Shown here piece after piece: positions 1 through 10,900 of a DNA stretch of 64,000 nt; position 1 is the first letter of the stretch; every line of letters starts with the position of its first letter. The position numbers were made by a program, and so were the translations under genes. The stretch is from contig JBBELK010000007.1 in NCBI GenBank assembly GCA_037783545.1, positions 1,011,001 to 1,075,000 on the forward strand. The letters run 5' to 3'. The notes beneath the pieces are model-generated. The model had not been told where the DNA came from and did no database searches. It saw only the letters and a program-made list of their open reading frames with translations. The stretch comes from Henricia sp. BOLD:AAB3569. Taxonomy: Eukaryota > Echinodermata > Asteroidea > Spinulosida > Echinasteridae.

Positions 1-180
1 GAGCGTACACATAACAAATTTTCTTCGTCGAATTAAGTGATTTCTTCATGAAATGAAGCTATTTTGCTTTATCAAACGAAGAGATTCTAATTTTCGTTGA
101 TTAACAAGCCGTGCGTTCACACCAAGAAATCTCTTTGTCAAATCTTTGTTGAACAAAGCGGTTTCCGTAATGTGAACGTG
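1..180. repeat. AATGAAGCGAT-type dispersed repeat
   Basis: Contains variants of the words TTCATGAAATGAAGC, AACGAAGAGATT and GTGCGTTCACA. The same words recur at 27643-27850 and 62645-63090, and weakly at 20860-20985 and 21180-21300. Internally repetitive foldback family; its left end lies outside the window. Confidence 0.5.
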
Positions 181-1321
181 CTATTAGTTCAAAGGTGCGC
201 AATGGAGTTCATGTTAACCACTGCAGACCATGAACTATATAAATAACATCTTTAAAGAGCACACCTTCCATAACAAATATCACACCCACATTTTTACCAA
301 CTTCTGCGAGAACAAAAAGGGGGCTTTCTCACTAACAAAAAAAACATGCATTATTCAATACAAATGAAAAGTGAAATAAAATGTGACATTTTCTGCCAAA
401 AATCAGATGAAACTTGACGGAGGTTTCTACATCTTGTTAAAGAGAATTAAATTCTTTTCAAAATCAAAAATTATATCAATTATATCATGCCATTAAAGCT
501 AAACTCCCTGGGGAGCATGCAGCCTAGGCTGCCTGTTAGGCACTCATGAGCTAATCAAACACACAACACTCTCTCGGCCTGTGCATTTTCGAATAATTGA
601 CTATTCGAAATTCGATAATTTTTTTTGATCGAATATTCCATAGTCGATCCGTAAACTTTTTCAAATATTTCCGCCCATTTCTTTTGCAGTGTTATCTGAA
701 CCTAAAGTTGTTCGGAGTGTACTTCCCGCGTGTGTGCTATGCAGGATGTTTTAGGTTGCTTCAGCAGCCTTCTCAAATTTCAAATCAGCTGCCTCGTTGC
801 ATGCTCGATTTGCTTTCAGCCACAAGTTCAGTGTACAAGTTACAACATTGAAACTATGGTTTCAGCTGGGATTACTCTACGGGAAAACTGAATGGGCGGG
901 AGCCATTATGCAAATTAAAATGCGAGGTCTATGGTTGGGAGTGGTACACTTTTTGGCTTTTTGCATAAATTAATGTTGGCTCCGCCCTGTACAAACCATA
1001 ATCATAAGTCCCATGTTGTAACTTGTACACTGGACTGTGGTTGGACATATAATGTTATAATGTGACATCAAAGAAAGCAGTCATGAAAAGGGCTGCGTTA
1101 TTCAATAAATACATCCTGTAATTCACCCACAGAATATTTATTCTTAAACACTTCTAAACTGGATATGTTTGGTTTGAAGTGAGCCGGTTTGCACATGAAA
1201 AAAAATCATACCGAATATTTGATTCGATAAAATGCTATTCGAACATTCGATGGACGATCGAATATTCGATTTGTTTGGCAGTAACACCTTCACTACCCTT
1301 ACAGGTACATATTTACTCTTG

Positions 1322-1690
1322 GGTAGAGAGGTGCCGTGGCCGAGTGGTTAGGGCCATTGACTCGCAATCATGGGTGAAAACCTGGGGTTGCGGGTTCGAA
1401 TCCGGGTTCGAATCCGACTGCGGTACCTGTGCCCTTGGGCAAGGCACTCAACCACACTTGCTCCATCCTTCGGAAGGGATGTAAAGCCGTTGGTCCAGTG
1501 TGTTAGGTAATGGTAACGCACTCTAAAGATCCCAGAGCATTCTTTCGTGGGATTCCCCGGTGTCTCTGGCCATTTCTAATTCTAATTCTTCATGGGTTTC
1601 CTCACGCTTACGAGTGACAGTGCAATGAGCACTATTGAGGAATCCTTGGTATGAATACCAGAAAGAAATAATAATAATAATAATACCAAA
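1322..1690 (+). mobile_element. tRNA-derived SINE, family A
   Basis: The head resembles a tRNA with A box (GTGGCCGAGTGGTTAGGGCC) and B box (GCGGGTTCGAATCC). A body follows containing CCCTTGGGCAAGGCACT and CTTCGGAAGGGATGTAAAGC, then a 3' tail TGAGGAATCCTTGGTATGAA ending in a (TAA)n run. Other copies are at 39488-39745, 50146-50516 and 62352-62610. Confidence 0.8.
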
Positions 1691-1784
1691 GTGCCCTGCT
1701 CAAGGACACACATACCATGGACCATGGATTTTGTAGCTTTCAATTAAGTCCCGTTTCATCTGATTTTGTACGAAATGTCACAAA

Positions 1785-1971
1785 TACACTACTCACAATA
1801 AGTCAGGGATATTTCTTCAAATGACCGTTTTCACCTTTCCTGTGACAAGGTGTGTCTTTCATGCAGATACAACTGTCTAATCATATGCAGAATCATTATA
1901 GCGGAACGCATACCCTCAATAAAATATCTGCATACACCCCATAATATCCCTAACTTATTGTGAGTAGTGTA
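1785..1971. mobile_element. mariner-type MITE with TA target site
   Basis: 187-bp foldback element with terminal inverted repeats TACACTACTCACAATAAGT. The ends fit a TA target duplication as in Tc1/mariner elements. It has no coding capacity. It ends 18 bp from the 5' splice site of the last visible DARS2 exon. A second copy, missing one end, starts at 59754. Confidence 0.7.
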
Positions 1972-1989
1972 TACAGAAACTTGACTTAC

Positions 1990-4900
1990 CCAGTGCTATT
2001 CCACCATGCGGCGGGCAGCCTGATTGTAAGGCATCGAGTAGATGTTGAAGACACGACGCATCTTTCTGTTGTGGAGAAAGATATTATACAAGTATTGACT
2101 GCAATAAGGGGCATGGTTAGGATTATAAGCCCAAGGTGATCTCAAAGCCATGACTATGACCCCATTCTCGGCAAAAAAAAAAAAACAATACAAAAAAAAA
2201 AATAATAATTGCTTTGTTCGAATAAGATTAGTCTTGGGGAAAACCTGAGGGAGTATACCACTGTGCCTCAAAGCTCAGCTGGTAGAGCATCTGTCTGGTG
2301 TGTCAGAGGTCTTGGGGGAAACCTAAGGGAGTATACCACTGTGCCTCAAAGCTCAGCTGGTAGAGCATCTGCCCCGTGTGTCAGAGGTCTTGGGGGAAAC
2401 CTAAGGGAGTATACCACTGTGCCTCAAAGCTCAGCTGGTAGAGCATCTGCCCCGTGTGTCAGAGGTCTTGGGGGAAACCTAAGGGAGTATACCACTGTGC
2501 CTCATAGCTCAGCTGGTAAATCATCTTCCATGTGTGCCAGAGGTCTTGGGGGAACCTGAGGTAGTATACCACTGTGCCTCATAGCTCAGCCTGTAGAGCA
2601 TCTGTCCGGTGTGTCAGAGGTCTTGGGGGAAAACCTGAGGGAGAATACCACTGTGCCTTAATTATAGCTCAGCTGGTAAAGTATCTCTCCGGTGTGTCAG
2701 AGGTCTTGGGGGAAAACCTGAGGGAGTATACCACTGTGCCTTATAGCTCAGCTGGTAGAGCATCTTCCTTGTGTGTCAGAGGTCTTGGGGAAAACCTAAG
2801 GGAGTATATACCACTGTGCCTCATAGCTCAGCTGGTAGAGCATCTGCCTGATGTGTCGGCGGTCTTGGGGGAAACCTGACGGAGTATACCACTGTGCCTC
2901 ATAGCTCAGCTGGTAGAGCATTTTCCTTATGTGTCAGAGGTCTTGGGGGTAAACCTGAGGGAGTATACCACTGTGCCTCATAGCTCTGCTGGAAACGCAT
3001 CTGCCTGGTGTGTCAGAGGTCTCGGGTTCAAATCCCATTCTAAACATTGTGTTCACTACAAATAAAAGTCACCTTAAGAATCTTGTTCAAGACATACTCC
3101 TGTAGTTGAGCATCATGTATTCGGATGGATCCACCCCCAATCTCAGAACCATTTAGCACCAGGTCATAATGTTGTCCTGTGACCTTAATATGAAGCAAAG
3201 AAACACAATGAAAACTTTAAAAGAGCTTGTTCAGATTTCTCCAGAAAATGGATTTTGTTTTAACCCAACAATCATATAAAATACCTCCCCATGGGAAAAA
3301 AACCAGGAAATTTGCAATCTCCAATTTGGATGTAGAAGCAAACAGGTTGGTGTAATCACTGCAGTGCTTTATGGAACGAATAAATTAGTTCACAAAAGCA
3401 TTTTTTTGACGATATCCTTGAAAATATAGGGATTGAGAGAGCGAAGTTTCAGAATGGTAATGAGAAAAATACGACAAATGATATTGTATCAAAATGGAGG
3501 GCTCAAAAATGTGATCTGGACACACTCCTGTAAAGGCACAGGATCGTCAGCAATGCGCACGCGCCAAATTCGTGCCACGAAATATGCAGCTCCATGCCTT
3601 TGCTATGGAGCTTCGTATTTCGTGGCACGAATTTGGCGAGTGCGCATTGCTGACAAGCCTGTGCCTTAAGTCCCTTCTGCAAAATATACCCTTAAAAAAA
3701 TGCAAGTTGTACTCCGACTAAAAAAAATCGAGGAGGCCGAGAGATGTAACATTTAAAATGTTTAAGATGTAACCAACAAAATTGGTTTTCTGAGAGCCCT
3801 TAAATGCAGGATTCTCCCAGAATTAGAAAATGTCACATTTCATGGGAATCACTTTGTTCAAACAGGTCCTCTTGGACCTGGAGGAAATCACTCAAGCTGA
3901 ACGGTCTTGAAAGTGATTCCAAAGTGATTGGTCGATCAGTGCCTTGTTTATATACTGAAACGCAAAAGAAACTTACCACCTTTTAGCAACAATAACACTG
4001 CGTGTAGTAATGTGTGAACTTATTTGTGGACAATAGTGTCCTCACTGTCAGACCAAACGGTGTCTGAAGGTCACTTGAACCTTCAATGGTCACTTCACGG
4101 CACAGCTGTTAAACAGCTGTTTTGACTGTCAGTGATTAGCCAAGGGGTATGGGATGATTGTAATGATCTGATTTAAAAAGGCCAGTGCAAAATGGGCATT
4201 TCAAGCAACATGCCACGATTGTCGGGGGATCAAAGACTGGTAGGCAGTATGCGCCGACGATGCACTGCCTGTATTTAAATCAATGGTGGCCACACACGCT
4301 ATTGAAAGGGGACTGACATTGCACCCTCTTCTGTTCTTTACTGTAGAACAAACTGATGAGATGGTGTATCTTGGTCAAAAACTTGACATGTCATCAATAA
4401 AATGCCAATGTTTCAATTAGCAATTGTTGGTTTGTTTTATTTTGAACTGTTACAATTTCATTACATTTTAAACAAGTGGTATAAAAGTTTCTTTTGCGTT
4501 TCAGTATATCTATGATCACATTTTACCATACAAAGTTTTTCTGCCTAAAATATTGTGGTTTTTACAGTGACAGTTTTTGCGACTTTTGCATTTTTTTTGT
4601 GGGACACCCTGTAGTACCCTACCTGAAGAGGGTCAGTGTACATAAGATTAGCATGTTGAGGAATTGGAGCTGTAAATGGATGATGTGACGATTCTAACTC
4701 TCCGATTGCTCCGTCGTCACTGGGGACAAACAGGGGGAAGTCTTCCACCCATAGGAACTGATATGCGTTAGGGTCCCTCACAGGAACACCTGTTATAGAG
4801 ACGGGGGATAACAACAGATTGCTTTATGTTGTAACGAGTCCCCCTCTGCTTGAGTCCCAAGTCGAGTCAGGTCAACCTGCCTTCGAGTCCCAAGTCAAGT

Positions 4901-7900
4901 CAAACTGCCTTCGAGTCCCAAGTCCAGTTAAACTGCCTTCGAGTCCCAAGTCAAGTCATACTGCCTTCGAGTCCCAAGTCAAGTCATACTGCCTTCGAAT
5001 TCCAAGTCAAGTCATCATACTGCCTTCGAGTCCCAAGTCAAGTCAAGTCATTTGACACCAATGCCAAGTCAAGTCAAGTCAAGTCAAGTCAAATCAAATC
5101 AGGCATGTTGGTCAAGTCAAATATAGTCACGACAGTAACTTTGTTCAAGGTAATTTCAAAATGAGTCTCGACGCTGAAACTTCCATTTGTGTAGGGTATT
5201 TTTGTTGTTCTGGCCAAGAATGCTCCATGTTTAAACAAAGCATAGTCTCAAGTTTTTGTAGTGCTGAAATACAATTCAGTCCTCAAAATGACAGAAAAAA
5301 GTTGCATAAAAGTTCAATTTCATTTTTGGCAGACTCGAGCCCAAACAAATGTTTAAGTCCGAGTCAAGTCAAGTCATTTGTGTCAGAAATGCGAGTAAAG
5401 TCAAGTCATTTGGAACAGTGACTCGAGTCCAAGTCAAGTCATTTAACATTCGAGTCTCAAGTCAAGTCATAGAAAATCGGGACTCGAATCGACTTGAGTC
5501 GGTCAATAACTTTGCAGTTTAATTTGCATTACAGAAAACAGCACGTTAAAATTCTCACTTTTTCTCTCAAGGTAATCTGCACATAGAAGTCGAACCTCCC
5601 CAAGCACTTTGCACTGTATAGACAAAAAGATGGAGACAAGAGAATATAATTTGTTTGTATCAAAACCCAAGAGGACAGCAACAGGGGCCGATTTCCCAAA
5701 GCCCTAAGATTCATCTTAGGAAGGGTCACTCTTTTTATCTTGGGACAGTGCTATGGGAATTAGGACGCATTGAACTCGTCTTAACTTTTATGAAATTGGC
5801 CCCAGGTCTCAGTAGTTAGTAGATAATTTGTACTAACTGGCAAGACCTATTACTTGATTTAAATACATGACCAAGGGCTGATTTCACAAAGTGCTAAGAT
5901 GCGTCTTAGAAATGGTCACTATTCTTATCTTGGGACGTTGGTATGGGAATTACAGGACGCATTAAACTCGTCTTAACTTTTGTGAAATCGATCCCAGGTC
6001 TCAGTGGATAGATGATAATTTGTACTAACTGGCGAGACCTGTTACTTGATTTAAATACATGACCAGGGGCCGATTTCACTGTCCGTTTTTCTCTCAGGTG
6101 TAGAAGCATTGCTATCAGTGTTCGAACAACAAAACAACACTAAAAAGATTTACGCACATGTATACCAATCATGCAAAATACACTAAATTTCATCATTTCG
6201 CCTAACCGCATGTGACCAAAACCTCACTATTATCATCTGAACTGACACACCTACCACATCATTTTGAGCCCCGGCAGCTATGAGCAGCACGTCTCCTGCA
6301 GACGCACCCAAGACTTGAGTCATTTCAAGCTGCGTCGACTCTGGGAGGTGTTTAGTAATCGGCGATCTCCAGGTGTGGTCATCTTGACACTTGATTATTA
6401 AGATGCCTTGCTTAAAATGCTTCTTAACTTCATGCTGTAGACTCTCATAATCCTTGTTGGAGAAATATTCCTATTTTAAGGGGGAAAACAGGACAACAAA
6501 AGTACAGTAAAGTCTTGATCAGTCAAACCATGTGGGAATAAGCTCAAATAAGCAGAGTTTTGAGTTAAAGACAGATTACATGATTGGAAAACTGTTTTAA
6601 AAAACAGGAACAACAGCCTTAAATAACCAAAGAATAATGTTGATAAACCGCTTTGTAGAAGTCACAGCCACATAGATGCAGTAATACTTCAGAAAACCTG
6701 AAAAATCCATGCATGGTTTTTGTGTTGAATGAATGGTAAACCAAAAATCATTTTGCAATCTTTCTTTTTTTAAACCCATCTTCAGTTGGCAATTTCTCGT
6801 ACAAAGGTACCATTTTTTTTTTTACACAGGAAAATAAATCATATGGCGTTTAATTGTTACCATCGCTATCAACACATTAGTTATGTTTTTCTTGTCAACT
6901 TGTGAAGTAAACTTTTTGGTAACTGCAAATGATGTATTGGGCTTTAAATAATATTTACATTGTACACATTACACAAAAAGTTCAAAAACACCACAAGATG
7001 CATTTTTTTTGTTTTAGAAATTGATTTTAAAAATAGAATTAGCTTTTTCACATACCATGGCACCTTTACATTTGATTGCTCTAATTGTGTAGTCTTCCCC
7101 GTTTGAAGCAAAAATCGAAGGCCCACAATCTTTTGCAGTTTCTGTGATATCGATAATCTGAAAAGTATGAAAGAAAAAAAAAAGCATAAAAAGTGTTCTG
7201 AAAAGTGTTGGGGTTACAAAATTAAGAAAAATATGTGATTTTTTCAATGAAATATACTTTTCCTCAAAAAGATCATATAGCGTGCTTAGGTGGAACTCGA
7301 ACCCACAACCTCCTGCATACTGGGCAGACGTTTTAACCACTCAACCACTGAGCTTGCTGGTGCTGATTGGCAGGTTCGAATATTCCACAGCACGCAACTA
7401 CAATTTCATTGTGTTGGTGCATACATATTTTTGTATTTATTTGCCCTTACACAATGTGGTATGCACAATATGCTAATAGCTTTTTCCAGCTACAAACACG
7501 CTCAAAACTCATAGCATGCTTGTGTGGGACTCGAACCCACAACTTTCTGCAAACTTGGCATGTTTTTATATTTTTGGTTTCTCACCTTCATGTCAAATCT
7601 TGTGTCTGGTTTGTCAGAGCCATACTGCAAGAAATAAACGACAAAAAAAACCATTTTATGGTCAATTCTATGGTAAATTCCTGCGTGGTTGTACAGTTTC
7701 ATGTTTTCAAATTTTGTGTTTTTAAACCAGTTGAAACTGGGATTATTTTTGGCAAAAAATACAATTTGTTTTAAAAGGCCAAATGTGATTGGCCAAAAGT
7801 TAAGACCAGGTCAACCAACACAAATACTGACTCTTGAGAGTCCTTTCTACATTCATTGTATGAATCTTCTCACCAGAAGATCATCCTTTGCAACACTCTG

Positions 7901-10900
7901 AGGCAGCCGCCACGAAGCGAGATTTGCTACACTGACAGGCCATCCACAACTTTCAAGTTCAAGTTCAAAACATGGTGCGTACAAATGAATGGTGGACAAT
8001 GGCCATTTTTACACGTCAACCGTGAAGGACAGCGGCAAAGCAGACGTTTTAACTCATCAGCCACCCCTGTGACTATACACTGTCTGAACGTGTTTTCACG
8101 TCCTCCGGCGTCACATGGTTAACTTACCTTGTTCATGGCCTGTACGTAGCTTAATCTTGGAAATGGTATCTTCAGTTTTGGTCTATCAGTTGGCCACGAA
8201 TAATCCAACAGTCCTTCTACCAATGCGTAAATGTTCTCCTTGTCAACAAAAGACATCTCGATGTCTACCTTTTGAAAGTAAAAACCATTTGAGGTTAGTT
8301 TCCTTCGAAACAATCTCAATTTATTAATCCTCTGACATACCATGAGGTGCTTTAAGAAGGGGTGCCTTCGGAAGGAATTTAAAAAAAAAAATTAATTAAT
8401 AAAACATCTTTAGGCAAATTTTGCGTAATTCTTAATTGAATCCCCTGTTGGAGCTTGTATAGTCACCTTTAATATCTAGTTCACTCACAAGTCAGGCCAA
8501 CCCCTGGGAAATCTGGGCCTCAAGCAAGCCAATTCATTTGTGTACCCTGCATAATAGAAGCTATCAATCATCCTACTTCTGGCCCAGTGACAAAATGTAA
8601 ACAACAGCTGTTTGCAACCAATGGCCTGACAAAGAAATGGTGCAGTGCTTCCGGAGTCTCCCCTTTGAATCCACATGTAATTTTATGTCTTTCGGCCGCA
8701 TTTACATCAACGACTTACCTGCGTAAATTCTGGTTGCCTGTCTGGTCTGCTGCCCTCGTCCCTATAGCAACGGGCAATCTGGAAGTACCGATCTATGCCA
8801 CCGATCATTAGCAACTGTTTGAACTGAACGAAGAAAATAAAATACAAAAACATAACAAAATATCACAAGGTACGTGTTCTTCTTGTGTAGTTTATGTGGA
8901 AAATTTGTAAATTGGGTTTTTAACAAAATTATGGAGGAAAAAGTAATTTTTTTGGAACTTTGGAGGAAGATAAGGAATATTCTGCTGACCTGTTGAGGGC
9001 TTTGGGGTAATGTGTAAAACTTTCCTGGTTGGTGTGTGGGGACTAAGTATTCTTTGGCTCCGCCTGGAGTTTTCCTAAACAAGGATGGGGTCTCCACATC
9101 AACGAACCCTGTATGCAAAAATAAAAATAATATACCATGATTAGGCAAAAGACATTAAGAAAAGCTTCATGTTTTGAATTCCAGTTTTTAAAACTTTAAG
9201 ATAATTTCAAGATATAAAAGTGTACACATGCTTTTTGCAAAATGTCTGTGTCTTAATTTGGACTCAAAGGCAGTTTGACTTGACTTGGGACTCGAAGGCA
9301 GTTTGACTTGACTTGGGACTCGAAGGCAGTTTGACTTGACTTGGGACTTGAAGGCAGTTTGACTTGACTTGGGACTCGAAGGCAGTTTAACTTGACTTGA
9401 GCAGAAGAGAAAGTCTGTGAAAAATTTGGAGGGTCGTTTTCTTATCCTTACCATGGTTGTTACATAAGAATTCCCTCATTCTCATAACAACTTGAGATCG
9501 TAATCTGAGATTATGCTGCATTCTGTGGCTTCTAAGATCCAGATATCTGTACTGCATCCTCAGTGCTTCCTTGGCCTTCAAAACAAACAAAATAAGGCTT
9601 CTCATTATTAGGAAGACTTAGATGCACATAAATGCGAATGCGAACTTAAATGCGTTGAGCACTTGGCCGTTACTTTGAGGAAAGCTTAGAACAGACAAGA
9701 ACAGAAATCCACAAATGTGACTTTCGTGGCAAGATAACTCTTTTGCCAAGATCCAAATTACCTGGGTTCTCAGCCATCCTAATAATATATGACCAGTGCT
9801 CGAGCCATTTAGCATTTATGTTCACGTTTTACATGCATCTAGACCTCCCTAGAACTGGTACACTGACAGACGCTGATAAATGAATGTTGTTGAATGAATT
9901 GTCTATTAAATTAATGTCGCAACTAAGTGACTAGCCATAAACTTCAGGAACGAAATTTTATTCCTGAACCCGAAGCGTGCCCGAAGTGTACCCGAAGTGT
10001 ACCTTTGTCGGACAATTAGGGTCAAATTTTACTCTAATTTTGGACTATCTCTGCAAATCTTGTGTCTGTTTTGAAGGCACTTTTATATCGCTCCAAATCA
10101 GCCAATCTGGGACATAATGTAACTTTCAATACCAATCTTTAATTATTCAATTGAGGAATGAAATAAAGAACAGACACATCCTTACCTGTTGGAAATCATG
10201 AACATGGATTGGAAGTGTCTCCTTACAAGGATTTAAAACCTTGATCTTGTTGGCAATTACTTCAATCTCACCAGTCAACATTTTCTGTTAAAAAAGAAAG
10301 GAAAATCAAAATATTGAAAGTGCAAAAATTTAAGGCCTTTTCAGGATCAAAATATACTAGTGCTCTGCTACAAACCTTAACATTAACCGAGGACAGCGAG
10401 GCCAATGGCCTCATGCCCTGCTAAGGTGGCCCTGATGCCCCTTCAAGAAATACACTTTCTGAGGCTAACTTGGCCAGCATGACCTATCCTCTTAAATTTC
10501 ATGAGGCTTGTGTAAACTGATAACCAGTGCACATTTGAACAAAGCTGACAGTGATGCCCCTCCAGTTGTCCTCTGTGCCCTTTGAAATGTGAACAAAATC
10601 GTTGTGTAATGCTGTTGTTCCTGTTTGTTTGTTTGTTTGTTGTTTTTATTTTAAAAAATTGCCCTATTTATAAGACTTACTGGGTTGATAAGACCCTCTG
10701 GTCTCCTGTGCACTTTGCCAGTTACCATGATGACCGATTCCAAGTGTACATCTTCAAAGCTGTCTGTTTTATTCAATAACTCATTCTGTAAAGAACCAAA
10801 ATTGTGAAGGATGGATTTAGGCTTCAAATTTTGATGTTGAGAAAGTACTTTTTAAATAGAAACATCCAATTACTGAATTGATACAATTATTTGAAGTTAA

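Larger units (their letters stand above)
1..1784. other. Presumed DARS2 intron 15 sequence, no coding exon seen
   Basis: I looked on the minus strand for the missing DARS2 C-terminal exon (the LDR of motif 3 and the following AFPKS-like region) and found none. The stretch is AT-rich. It holds a repeat built on the word AATGAAGCGAT near the left edge (about 1-180), a tRNA-derived SINE (1322-1690), and otherwise undistinguished sequence. Confidence 0.6.

Noticed and set aside
1-1784. Terminal DARS2 exon
   Set aside because: No minus-strand segment continues motif 3 after PPHGGIALG; the exon must lie beyond the left edge.
2209-2879. Open frames of 116 and 101 codons with a 26-residue repeat ([18 protein letters not shown]...)
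   Set aside because: The period equals the 78-bp tRNA-like tandem unit, which is divisible by three, so frames stay open by chance.
4819-5164. Overlapping frames with Ser-Pro-Lys-Ser repeats
   Set aside because: They are read through the 28-bp minisatellite; the same peptide appears from the inverted array at 9255-9402.
10380-10450. Repeated phrase GAGGCCAATGGCCTC near 10400, 14995 and 23415
   Set aside because: Short palindromic word with variable flanks; I could not define an element around it.
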